From Dermanyssus gallinae (lineage: Eukaryota > Arthropoda > Arachnida > Mesostigmata > Dermanyssidae), in NCBI GenBank assembly GCA_003439945.1, contig QVRM01006000.1, forward strand, positions 62,001 to 126,000: a DNA stretch of 64,000 nt, in the 5' to 3' direction. This document shows positions 50,139 through 60,659 of this stretch, piece after piece; within the stretch, counting starts at the first letter, position 1, and each line of letters starts with the position of its first letter. The notes under the pieces are model-generated. The model made no database searches. It was not told the DNA's origin and worked only from the letters and a program-made list of their open reading frames with translations. Position numbers and translations under genes: made by a program.

Positions 50139-50715
50139 CAAAGACGCACAAGTTATTGTCAACACAAATATGCTTTTATAGAAGCAAATGGAAAGAAGAC
50201 GAGAAAGCCACAACGATCGTTTAGGTGTCAGAGATCCTATGTCGGCCGAGCTTGAAGCAGGAGCGCACGGTTTGGCTGCAAATATGAAACACAATATCGT
50301 GGCCACGATATAAGAAAAAAAACACATACAACCGCTGGGGTTCGTCAATTCAGAGTCGAGTTGCTGTGCGCTAACAATACGAGATGCAATATCTAAGTGA
50401 GAAGGAGGAAGAGGTGCAGGTTGTGGCGGGTAGAAACAATAGGAGACACAATCATTCATCAACAGGGGTCGAACAATTCATCAAAGTAACTTTAGTGTTT
50501 ATTTTTCTCTAGCGTAGAACGTGTGGAACGCGATCGCTACCAGTCGACACTGCTTTAGCAGGAAAAAAGGTTGTTGTCGTCAAAGGCTTCAGTTAGACAG
50601 GACAACAGGCAAAGCAAACTCGGTCGACTATCGGCCACAGGAACCACTACAGCTACCACTAAAAAAAATTAGCACTGCTCCTACTACTACTACCACTTCT
50701 CCTCTATACATTTAT
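49740..50715. other. No gene recognised
   Basis: AT-rich to 50130. 50140-50480 shows a minus-strand frame without motifs. Confidence 0.45.
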
Positions 50716-50717
50716 TG

Positions 50718-51753
50718 TCAGGCTTTTTCCTGTCTGCTGAACTGCTGCTGCTTCTGGACCCGACTGCCGTGTAGGCCGTCCTTCTTGACCTCGCTTCTCG
50801 TAGCTGAACTGGCCGCTGTTTGCTGTCCCTCTTTGTCAGGCGTCGCCAATGACGCGGCCGTCGCTGTCGCTGCCACATTGTTGTTGTTTGTGGTGGTGGT
50901 GGTGGCGGCTGCTGTTGTTGCGGCGGCGAGTCCTGCCGTCCCGAAGCCGCCGCTGCTGCCGAAAGCTGGTAAGCCGCCCCCGTAACCAGAGGTAGCCGCC
51001 AGGCCGCCCGCGCCTCCTCCGTAGCCGGCTCCTCCGCTGAAGCCACCCGCGCCCCCCTCCTCCTCCATAGCCACCCCCGCCTCCGCCACCATAGCCACCT
51101 CCGCCTCCGTAGCCGCCCGCGCCTCCGTAGCCGCCCGCGCCTCCGTAGCCGCCCGCGCCTCCGTAGCCACCCGCGCTTCCGTAGCCGCCTGCGCCTCCAT
51201 AGCCACCCGCGCCTCCAAACCGAATCCGCCGCTGCCACCAGGGCCGCCTCCGCACAAAGGTGTTGTAGCCGCCGCTGCCGCCGCCGCCATAAACACCGAA
51301 ACCTCCGCCACCTCCAGTGCCCCCATAAGCTCCGCCACCTCCAGCGCCCCCATAACCTCCGCCACCTCCAGCGCCCCCATAACCACCGGCACCCCCGTAG
51401 CCATCAATGTCGTATCCACCACCGGCAGCCCCATAAAGTGCTGCTGTGGCTGCTCCGCCGCCGCCGTCTGCTGACCCGTACGCGCCTCCAAAGCCGGTTC
51501 CGGTTCCGATGCCAGCGTTTCCAATCGAGTACGCACTGCTGTAGCCCCCGGCACCGGCACCGACAGCACTACCACCATTGTAGCCGCTGCCTGCACTGCC
51601 GGCACCTCCATAGCCCGTCCCGTAAACGCCAAGACCGGCACCCCCACCTCCACCGCCACCCCCATAGAGCCCACCACCGGACACGGCGTAGGCGCCAGCG
51701 CTGACCTGAGTGGCGGAAATACCGACGCCCATCGCAACTACGAACCACCGCAT
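50718..51753 (-). CDS. Glycine-rich secreted protein (GGYGGAGG repeats), frame interrupted
   Basis: The chosen start at 51753 gives an N-terminus MRWFVVAMGVGISATQVSAG that reads as a signal peptide, then Gly/Tyr/Ala-rich sequence with many GGYGGAGG units, typical of arthropod cuticular, silk-like or cement glycine-rich proteins. The frame upstream of that Met is open for 14 more codons but is not needed. No single frame reads through: a short CGGGPGGSGG stretch at about 51215-51258 sits in the +1 frame and the signature then returns. From about 51060 the Gly-rich reading (GGAGGFSGGAGYGGG) moves again to the +1 frame, ending in a Thr/Asn/Ala-rich tail at 50718. Shifts lie beside C- and T-runs, so sequencing error is as likely as decay. 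A candidate TATA/Inr promoter lies at 52456-52490 and a CAA-rich leader lies between. No catalytic role is expected. Confidence 0.5.
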
Positions 51754-51754
51754 T

Positions 51755-53100
51755 GCGTCGTTAAGGTTCACAAAGATAGTGTTGAATTGGTTCACAAACG
51801 CTCGCTCTTGTTATTGCTACTGTTGCTGATGCTGCCGTTGTTGTTGTCCTTGTAATTGTTGTTGCTGTTGTTGTTGTTGTTATTGTTGTTGCTGTTGCAG
51901 CGGTTGTTGTTCTTGTTGTTACTGTTGCAGCGGTTGTTGTTGCAGCGGTTGTTGTTGGCGGCGTCGCAGTCGTCGACCTACCGATGCCAAAATGCAAACT
52001 TGGCGGCAGCTCAACAGCACGATATCATGCCTTCGATATCAGGGTAACATTAGAAGAGGATTTTGGTTTCCACTGGAACGCTGCTGGACATCCCTGACGA
52101 TCGTGGTGTAGCGCGTTAACAAGAGTCCAAGAAACCGACGGTGAAGTGGCGAAGAGAGAGGGACAGAGAGATAGATAGAGAAAAACAGCGAGAGGTTTTT
52201 CACGCGCTTTCCCTGCACATACGCATAGATATACTTGGGTAATCTCTTTCCCTCTCTTCCGATTTTGATGAAGTTTCCGAGAGAGCTTCCACGCCTTGCG
52301 TTAACTTGCACTACCAGCAACGTGTTCGGAGGTTGTTGTTGTCGTTGTTGTTGTTTATGTTGCTGTCGTGGTGGAGGGTCAAGTAGACGTAGGTTGCGGT
52401 GGTCTTAATACGTGTGGTGAACGCCGTCCGTCAATGGCTCGTTCCTCGGAGCTACTGAACGATGAATGTTCTTGGTGTGCTGGCTTTATACTCGAGGGCA
52501 GCAGAGCCCACGACCATCATGACGGCCAAGTTCGCCATAGGCGCGCCCGCGTAACCGCGCGTTCCTGCTCATCGGCATTGGCTGCGCCAGAACCAGCAGT
52601 TCCTGCGTCGGCCGCCTGCCTGGGCTCCTCTCGGCTCGTTGTCTGAGTCAGCCTGCGTCAGTCCGAACGTTTGGCGTCACCCGTAAACATTGCGTGTCGC
52701 TGCGTCACGCTCGAAACCCTCCCGGCGGCCGGTCGGGCGTGGCGGCGTTCGTTCGGATCGCCAGTGGTCAAACAACCAGCCAAAAACATCCTACAGCTGA
52801 CAGACAAAGACTCCACTGTTCGTCCGCCTTTCTCGGCCTCGCCTGCCGGCGCTGTCTTTCTGTGATGGCGGGAATTCCGTGATTGTGTGCATCAATATCT
52901 GAGAGACTCTAAAACTATTAAAGTCGTATTGCTTTTTGAACACGATCACCGCTGCGACTCGTAGCAATCCGTGTGCTGTTTTGGCCGCATAAATGTACGA
53001 AATCATGTGCAAACATGATCGTTCCGCCACAAGCAATTAGGTGGAACCTTCGACGGCGACGACGACGACGGCGAGTGGCGATCAACGCCTATGACGTTAA
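51755..53100. other. Leader and promoter region of the glycine-rich gene
   Basis: GTT/GCAGCG-rich low complexity (CAA-rich on the coding strand) at 51810-51960, then GC-rich DNA at 52320-52870. A GAC repeat lies at 53053-53070. Confidence 0.45.
52454..52490 (-). promoter_or_regulatory. Candidate TATA-Inr core promoter for the glycine-rich gene
   Basis: The minus strand carries TATAAAG at 52490-52484 and an arthropod initiator TCAGT at 52458-52454, with the putative +1 A at 52456. The 34-base TATA-to-Inr distance is slightly longer than usual. It lies about 700 bases upstream of the glycine-rich start, in a GC-rich stretch, so an intron or long leader is implied. Confidence 0.35.
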
Positions 53101-53104
53101 CTAG

Positions 53105-55160
53105 TAATTGTTGGCTGTGTATGCGGTGGGCTTGACGTTCAGACACCGACACGTTGCAAGGAAAAACGCATGCAAAGGTCCATGTTTTTCTTCAACACGT
53201 GATCCAGAAAGCTTGTTGAAAGCTCTTGCAAGCGATGATCTATGTCCAACATTTGTGTGTAAAGCTTCTTTCTTTGATTTAAGCGAAATAGACATGCTAA
53301 ATAAGCAGTCAAAAATGTGTGCACATTGCTAGAATTTATGTTTTTGGTACCTGCTTGCAGATGTATTCACGTGGCGTACCTGCCGTAATTTCATATATAG
53401 TCGTATAGAGTGTATCAACAAAAGAATACAAATATCCTGCTGCTTGCTTCGGTTAGGAGGCGGCTCTGTCGGTCAGCTTGAAACGCTGATAACGACATCC
53501 CGGTCTTTACTTGTGCTGAATCAAAACAGAATTCAGCAATAGAGTTCAGAGTCAGGAAGGCTTTGCGTGTCTTGGACTCAGTTTGTTCTCACGTACGCTG
53601 CCAGTTATCTCTTGCCTCTAGTTTCATCTCACCGGCAAACATCAGGCCTCAATATTATGGTAAGACTTCTTGTTAGACATTCGTAGTGACTGTACGGGGA
53701 ACGTGGGTTTTGCTTATCTGGTTAGCATTCATTTATGCCAATTCTTTCCGCCAGTACTGATCTGTCGCATTGACGTGACCTGCATCGAAAGGGGTTCAGA
53801 CGAGTCCGATCGAGGCAGCGGCAGGACTGGAATAACCGACTCAAGTGTTCACAAACAGAGAGACATGATGATACATCCTTATATCATCCTCCAAGTACTT
53901 GTTATGGCGCGCTGAGTCCGTTCCTTAGCTGCAGTAAGAGGATCCTCGGAAGTAGGATGCGCATGCACGTCGTGCATGACCACCAGTTCTCGTCTGCAGC
54001 GGATCGCCTATGTAAGCATATTTTGAGTGTAGGCTGAAAACGATGGAGGTGATATACTGCACTATTCTGAATGAAATTGCCTCCATTTTGAGTTATGCGA
54101 CGCGGCAAATATTAGTAATCTAGAGTCGAAAACATGGTGTAAAAAAAATATATATACATTTGTTTGTTTTACTTTTAGGTTTGATCTCGGCGGAATAAGG
54201 TCCAATTGTCGTGAGTAAACTCCACACTGCATAGGGCTGAATGTACTTACTTACCCTACTGCATAAGTGCGTACAGCATTTAATTCCTCCTCCCAAAAAA
54301 GTTATCTATACATCGATACAGCGAGGCTCATAAAATGGAGATTCTTATCATTTTAACAAACGTGTTAAGAGGCAAATACATATATGGTAACGAGAAATCA
54401 CAACTTGTCTAGAAGATCACCCATTACCAAGTCGTCTCTAACAGGTAATACCGCGCAGCTGTGCGCTGGCAATTACGCACGCCGATGATTCGAAAGTGCC
54501 GTGCTGTAGTGCCGAGGTAACGCTAAAAAAACGCAGCAAAGACAGCTTGATAATCATACGACTGCGAGGAAAAGGTGGACAGAGCATTACAGAGTCTCAT
54601 CCAAATTTGTATTATATTTGGGCAACTCCGAGAGGAAAATTCTGCCTGGAAATAGCCGTCGGGTTCTTGATGATCAATGCCTGTTTGAATGATGAACATG
54701 AGTCTAATAATCGCTGTAGGTGCTGTGTACCATGCGCGTGCATTGCATTGATATTCTTGAGAACGCTACAGTCAAGCGCTGTGCCGTACGGACCGTGGAC
54801 TGGCTCGTCGTTGATTGCAACAACATACGAATGCTGGCTTGTCTGGTATAATCACCATTGAGCCATTGGAACACAAAGCTTACGCGCAGGTCCATGTCAA
54901 GCTCAAGTCAGTCTCCTTATGTAGAAAACGATTGAGGCATTTAACGAGTAAACGAGTTAGTTCAATTGTTGGAGTTCGAACAGCATGCCGAGTTTCCTAG
55001 GTGCGCCAAGATAGGCTTTCGACTAATATTATTATTATTACTTCAGTCTAGTTTATTATTGTTTTCAAACACACGCTCCTCACAGAATATCCGTGTTTCA
55101 TACATTGTTTTACTTGTCATTTCAGTTATCTATATTGTTATTAGTACTTATTAGTACTAA
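53105..55160. other. No gene recognised
   Basis: Several short frames, including a plus-strand one at 54496-54861, without motifs. Confidence 0.45.
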
Positions 55161-55165
55161 GTTTA

Positions 55166-55245
<80 letters not shown>
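55166..55245. repeat. (AAT)n joined to (ATT)n, self-complementary
   Basis: About 12 AAT units switch directly to about 15 ATT units, so the whole tract is a palindrome. The ATT half is the (TAA)n tail of the minus-strand retroelement; the AAT half may be the tail of a plus-strand neighbour. Confidence 0.7.
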
Positions 55246-55250
<5 letters not shown>

Positions 55251-55323
55251 TTATTCAATATTTCGGTGTTTCCCTACAATTGTGGGATCTAAACGTGTAC
55301 CCGCCTAGGCTCACCCCCGCTCC

Positions 55324-56117
55324 TCAATCCAAGGAGCCGATGACAGCGGCGGCGTTTCCCCTACAGACTGCGAGCGAGAGTTGCTGACGTAGAAACTCAC
55401 CCTCGCGCTGGTCACCCGTGTTAGCACTTATTTTGATACCTAGGTCTTTGAGGAAGATACTTGTGTTTTTGCTGATTGGACCCATCGTTTCCATGGCGAC
55501 GGGTACGAAGTGGTATCTTTTCTCTAGGTCAGAGTATTTGCGCTTTTTTGCGATCTCAGCATGTTCGGCAACCCACCCTGACCGGGTAGCGCTATGCATC
55601 AAGTATGACGGAGCCACTGTACATGATACCGTGGCATCCCATACTAGACATTTGTCCTTAGACCATGGCGGAATGGTGACGCCGTCGGGTCTTTTGTCGT
55701 CTTCGAAGCCCAACCTGGGCTCTAGGGTGCTTGGTATGCCGGCTCTACGGAGAGCCTTATTTAAAACTGCGTTGATTTCCGCGTGTCTGAGAGTTCTACC
55801 AGGGCTCTTAGAGCAGCTTAAAGGGTGCAGTCCGTCCTTATCCACTGTTTTTCCACATGCCCTGCACTCGTATGGCTCACATATGGGAGCGCCTATTCTT
55901 AGGGCGGCCACCATGCGGAAGGAGGTGTTTTCCAGTATGGTGCCCAGCTGCGGTGAAGGATGTGCCCTTAGGAAGCCACTGCTGAAGGTCTCACGGGCGG
56001 CTATAAATACCGCTCTCTCTGTCGCAGATTGGGTGTCATCTAAGATCTTGCGAGCGGTTGTTTGACACTTGTAGCCGTCAAGTATATGCTGCGTAGGGTG
56101 TTGTTCCCAAAAATGTT
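55324..56117 (-). pseudogene. Non-LTR-type retroelement C-terminus (CxxC..HxxxC and RPD..LVWDATV), longest copy
   Basis: The minus strand is open for about 264 codons from the (ATT)n boundary at 56117 to the stop before 55324. Order: FWEQHPTQHILDGY, a linker, the finger ECRACG...GLHPLSC, an HAEINAVLNKALRRAGIP helix, KRPDGV, then LVWDATV, an Ala/Lys/Arg-rich segment, YHFVPVAMETMGPIS, and the tail LSLAVCRGNAAAVIGSLD. The finger plus PD...WD arrangement resembles the restriction-like endonuclease tail of R2/CRE-type non-LTR elements (inference). The RT domain itself is missing because the copy is 5' truncated. Stop-free sequence suggests recent insertion. A ~75 base 3' UTR leads to a (TAA)n tail at 55245-55166. 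Confidence 0.7.
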
Positions 56118-56139
56118 ATTATTATTATTATTATTATTG

Positions 56140-56260
56140 CGAGGTATGAACGTTTAGGCCAGATTTATCAGTGCTCTGTTCGCTTCCTGTTAATTCATGG
56201 CGCCTATGACAGCAGCCACGTTTCCTCTACAAAAGACCAAACACATAATCTATCTCAAAA
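56140..56260 (-). mobile_element. Retroelement C-terminus/3' UTR fragment with (TAA)n tail
   Basis: Minus-strand reading gives RGNVAAVIGAMN then TAA, matching the RGNAAAVIGSLD end of the longer copy next door. A short 3' UTR ends in taaacgttcatacctc followed by (AAT)n at 56139-56117. The tail directly abuts the 5' end of the neighbouring copy, so two insertions sit head to tail. Confidence 0.6.
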
Positions 56261-56283
56261 GCATGTTTTTTGTTTTAGTTGTT

Positions 56284-56459
56284 CCGTAAGGCTAACGTCT
56301 GTGTACGGGCTTTACATGTCATGGCCGATTCTTAGTCATCCTCGGCACTTACCGTGTCTAAATTTGGAACCATGAAAACCAATTTAAGAGTTGCCGATCT
56401 AGGTCTTGAACACAGGCCTCCAGAATGTAAGGCAAAAGCTTTGCCCCTAAGCCGGCTCG
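56284..56459 (-). mobile_element. Possible second SINE: tRNA-like head plus repeat body
   Basis: Minus strand 56459-56393 has an A-box-like ggcttagggg and a perfect B-box gttcaagacc 41 bases apart, and partial acceptor pairing (gccg/cggc). The body at 56340-56284 is shared with 8809-8864 (gtaaggcta, gtgtacgg, catgtcatggc in the same order). A tRNA pseudogene next to an unrelated repeat is the alternative. Confidence 0.42.
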
Positions 56460-56491
56460 ATCAGGCCTTTTCATTATTTCTAGTATCACTA

Positions 56492-56496
<5 letters not shown>

Positions 56497-56559
<63 letters not shown>
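56497..56559. repeat. (TA)n microsatellite
   Basis: About 31 units, next to the tRNA-like SINE head. Confidence 0.95.
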
Positions 56560-56639
56560 CTATTATATTTGAAGCGTAGGTGCCATTATTAACGGTTGAT
56601 GGCAAAGTAAGATGGCGTCACTTAGATCCTTTATGCAGA

Positions 56640-57335
56640 GCCTGCATATATATATATATATATTATATATATCAAATAAATAAATTGGATTCATTTTTTG
56701 TTTATTATTGTGTCTCGATAGCTAAATTGGACATATAGCGCCTTGGGAAATGCTAAACGCAATGAAACAATTGCATCTCGGCTGCGAAGGTGTGAGCGAA
56801 TATTGCCGTTGGCAAGGTTATTGTTTGCCTGGAGCGGTTCATTGATTACAGGCATCGAGTTTTAGACGACGGCGGCGGCGGCGGCGAAAACAACAACAGC
56901 AACCGTAACAAAAACAACAACAACAACAACAACAATAACAACAACAACAACAACAACGAGGACGAGATGTTCACACATCGCTTATATCAAGCTGCAACAA
57001 GCCGCTAGAGCCCCGAGGCGTCAGAAAATGTATCCTGGCAAATGCTGCTGCTGCTGTTACTACCAGGCTGTGACCCGACCGAAAGACCAGCGCCTTCGAC
57101 AGCCTTCGAAAACAAGCACGCGAACTGCGACACCCCTCTGCAGGAATCGGATCGATCACAAATTGGCGCGTAATGGGGGCACGCCTCCTACCACTCATTG
57201 GTTGCTGCACGATTGCTCCTTTGCCTGGCACACCGCAGATCCCACGCCGTTAGTTTTCTTGAGAAGGACCCCCCCAATGTAAAGACTCCTATGAACTATG
57301 TCTGTCTGTCTGTTATTATCTAGCTGTGTATATAT
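56640..57335. other. No gene; CGG and (AAC)n repeats
   Basis: CGG repeat at 56869-56885 followed by (AAC)n to about 56958, then GC-moderate DNA with no supported gene. Confidence 0.45.
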
Positions 57336-57339
57336 ACCC

Positions 57340-57517
57340 AAAAACCTCTTCTCTCAGCCAACATCCAGGGTTCATGGGACTGCTTTCGCATTGCCTCGTA
57401 AGATGGACCCCATAAATACAAATGGGGCAACGGTGGAGCTCGAACCGTCCGTGCACCTCTGTGTCTCCTCCGATCGCAGAGCGCACGCGAAAATGCCACC
57501 ACCAGGGCACCTGGCTC
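57340..57517 (-). mobile_element. SINE copy D
   Basis: Minus-strand, more diverged copy with ggttcgagctcc B-box and the same body (atttgtatttatgggg). The terminal hairpin is partly lost (ggctgagagaagagg) and a five-T run ends it. Confidence 0.75.
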
Positions 57518-57519
57518 AT

Positions 57520-58850
57520 GCCAAGTGGCGCCGGTGAAAATTGGTGATATTGCCGTGGAAGCTTAATCAATGTGAGAAGGTTCTCACTAGTGCTAACTAT
57601 AGCAACAGACGACAATGCAAATAATACAAGTATACTGGCGGTCATGCAGGCAATAACACAACAATGATACACTATCACAGAATGAAACAGTTGGTTTATA
57701 CAACACCATACAGTTGGGGTGGTTCTTTAAGGCGACCTTCACTTTACAAACAGGTGGATGTCACTTGTTCAGCTTGTTTTGAGTTCGTTCCTCTATGAGT
57801 CTTCTGAGAGGTGACGAGTGACCGATTTATGGCACTTCTTACACAAAAATCGCTTTTTCTTTTGACTGATCTCTCTTGGCCAATGACAGACTGGACCTGC
57901 CATATACGACGCACCAGCAGCAGTGAACGAGTCTAATTAAGCATGTTATTTACGTTAGAATATCAATGCTTTTTAGACTCATGCTAAATCACGCTCAATC
58001 ATAATGTACAGTGGTCCAACGGATTCAAATCAAGACTGTTCGACTGATCAAACGCCTTTGTTCCAAAACATGCTTATATGCTCAGATAGCCATATTGCTG
58101 AACAACGTATGGTTGTGCCTTAATTGCTTTGTGAATCTACGGTTTCAGGACAGTTTGTAAGACACGCGAGTAAACTTCATTTGTAATGGTTTCGCCCGTC
58201 TGACTATTTTACTGGACATCACACTCAGAACGTAAACACCGGCCGGGAATTTGCATTATATGGTATCGGAGGAAATGGTAAAATTGAGGGTAAAAAGTAA
58301 ACTGCGGCAAATAGAAATTCGGCAAAAGATTGGCAGGGATGTATAAAGGCATATAAAAAGGAAAAGCAGGAAATGAGCGAAGTAGAATGGGTGTACGATC
58401 ATTCAATAGCGACTGGCTATTGCCAGGGCAGGGATGTTGGAAACAAGGATGCAGAGAGGTAACTATATAGAGGAGGGAAGACGGTAAAAAATTACAGTTT
58501 TTGCGGTTGGGGGGGGGGTTAGTGATATAGACCTTTCAGAGGCCTTAGCTTTAGGACTATATGTTAGAAAGCACCAGGAAAGAGTAGAAATTACCAAGGA
58601 GAGATTGTGCCAATGGAAGGCAATCACGATTCAGCAATCAACGATAAGATATGATTGTTGATTGATTGATACAGTAACGCGGTAATTTATTAGTGTTTAT
58701 AGTAGGAGATTGTGATATGATAGACCAATCACGGACGAGTCGACATTTCATATTAGATATATATAAGATCGTTGTTCTCATTGGTTGTAGTACGCATTTG
58801 GAATATCGGAAAAACGTGGTACAGCAGCTCGATAAGTTATAGCAAGCCCT
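57520..58850. other. No gene recognised
   Basis: G-run at 58509-58518; otherwise AT-rich. Confidence 0.5.
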
Positions 58851-58852
58851 TG

Positions 58853-59093
58853 TTAAAAAGCGCCCTGATCTCTGCAGTCGTTAATGTACCTTAATCTAAC
58901 TTGACAACGCCCGTTCGCATATATCTGTGGTGGGATATCGCAAGGTGGTAGATTTCTCGTGGGATATTCTATGGCACCCACGTTATAATCCTGACCTGTT
59001 TCTTTCAAACTATCATCCGTTCCGTTCACGTCAGGATCTCTTGACAAGACAAAGTTTAAACGTTTGAAGGTTAAAATGAACACCTTTTGCACT
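58853..59093 (-). CDS. Candidate terminal exon, small Cys-containing extracellular-type segment
   Basis: After a good acceptor on the minus strand (gctcgttttcag, just above 59093) the sequence stays open for about 80 codons to a TAA. The encoded segment is hydrophilic and non-repetitive, with one N-glycosylation sequon (NGT), an acidic stretch and two or three cysteines (NLPPCDIPP, GRCQVRLRYINDC). Composition is unlike the surrounding repeats, which argues for coding. I do not recognise a family, and no linked upstream exon is certain. A chance frame in a region of this size is possible. Confidence 0.28.
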
Positions 59094-59099
59094 GAAAAC

Positions 59100-60400
59100 G
59101 AGCATTTCTGGAAGTAGTATTTTTATTGAGATGGTGTTTGACGAAGCTTATATATATATATATAGCATTCCTTTTACTGTTTTAAATGAGGATAGACAGG
59201 GAATTTAGGTAGGTAGAGCGCAATCTTTTGGGAAGAGGGAAGAGGATGCGGGTGTGGATTTGCTGCCGGGAACAGGAAGACAACATTGTGGACGTATTAG
59301 CTAGGATGGCGTAACTAATAATCGTCGCATACAGGAGTTTAGGGAGGGAATGCAAATGGACGCCTCGTAATCCCTCCACCTGCCCGAAAAGTTTCAGCTT
59401 TTGACTGCTGGCCTTATATACATACAGCTCTGTTGACCATTGAAGGCCTGAAGATAGCTCAACATTTACCACTAACGATCCCAACAACAACCATCTTTAT
59501 AATGACTGCACCAGCGAACAAATTCATAAGTGCCAAAAAGATGTAAATGCCTCGTGAAAGCGTATTTCTTGTGCAAATACAAAGTTTTCACGAACGAGAT
59601 GATTTATCGATATATAAAAAGTCGTGTTGTCTCGGGACCATAAGTAATTATGTAGATAATGAACTACAGAGGAGAGCAAATGTTAGATCACAAGAATCAT
59701 CGAGCACGCATTATGCATTATTGCTAAAACTCTCACTGAGAGTACCAAGTTTTCATCGCTCCAGCATATAATGATACACAGATGATCTAAAACAGGATGC
59801 CCATGCTTGGCGTTATATAAACCTGTAGGTCCTGAACTTGAGGATTGCCGATTACAATGACACATGTAGGTATTTCGGTAAGCTACAAATTATGCATGAA
59901 TGTTGTGTTCCGGAGTAGTGACTTACGTGGTCACGTGCATCGCGGCAATCACGTGCATAACAAGCATGTATACCGCAGCTAGTGTTTTACGCTGTTGTCT
60001 TAGACGTATGTTTTAGAGCCGAATAAACTAACGTTGAACGTGTACTTTACGTACATTGTGGGTCGTAGATGAAGGCAGAAAAATAGCAGCACCGTAAGGA
60101 TTCGAAAACTCTTATGAGATGCTATTGTTGAATAGATACGTATAGATTTTGGTTTTATCAACGTCAAATGTAACTACTAACTTAAATTATGTAATAATTC
60201 ACCTTAATTGCTTGGCCATTTTTTCTCAGCAACAAACAAAAGCCAAGCATGCAAAGCAATTATTTGCCGACAGAACTACGACTAAATTTCAGGACATCCG
60301 CAATGACACGCTTAAGAGGGACAAAGAGTAGGACGTAATATGTGATGTAAGAAAACCTAATATTACTCCGTGAGATATATCTAATATTACTCGAGAGTGT
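59100..60400. other. Region between the two candidate minus-strand exons
   Basis: A minus-strand frame at 59490-59182 could be another exon (acceptor-like ctatcttcag near 59458), but no family is recognised. Confidence 0.4.
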
Positions 60401-60405
60401 TTCGT

Positions 60406-60651
60406 TTAAAAGGAGCCTAGGGCAATAGGCATCATCGGCTTTAGTCGATGGTGGTAGATGCTGCGTTCGCCGCAGTAGGCCAGTTTGTCCTGATCGAATC
60501 TGGCCAACACTCGAAAATCAAACTGCTGTAGGACAGCGATACACGTGATAAGCACGCCGACGTACGAGAAGAGCGTTTTCCGTTCGTGCAGAAAACTGTC
60601 GCCAATGGTCAGAGCATCTTGGTCGCTTTCATACTTGATTATCTCTGATAC
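60406..60651 (-). CDS. Candidate last exon of a gustatory-receptor-like 7TM protein
   Basis: A minus-strand open segment follows a good acceptor (tgtttcattgttccag, AG at 60653-60652) and starts in phase 0 with Val. It encodes an amphipathic stretch, then a hydrophobic helix around FSYVGVLITCIAVLQQF. The last nine residues, TCIAVLQQF, fit the arthropod gustatory-receptor C-terminal signature T-Y-(five hydrophobic)-Q-F, with Cys in place of Tyr. That signature normally lies in TM7 close to the C-terminus and in a final exon, which agrees with the position; here about 37 residues follow, longer than usual. No upstream TM exons were identified with confidence, so this could be an isolated or dead gene end. 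Chemoreceptor assignment is inference from one motif plus a splice site. Confidence 0.35.
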   Translation of the reverse strand, partial: VSEIIKYESDQDALTIGDSFLHERKTLFSYVGVLITCIAVLQQFDFRVLARFDQDKLAYCGERSIYHHRLKPMMPIALGSF

Positions 60652-60659
60652 CTGGAACA

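Noticed and set aside
50690..51238. Arg-rich frame opposite or beside the glycine-rich frame
   Set aside because: It is the out-of-frame reading of Gly codon repeats (GGC/GGA read as CGG/GAG).
59182..59490. 102-codon minus-strand frame as an extra exon of the 58.85-kb gene
   Set aside because: Acceptor-like sequence exists but no good donor or homology links it.
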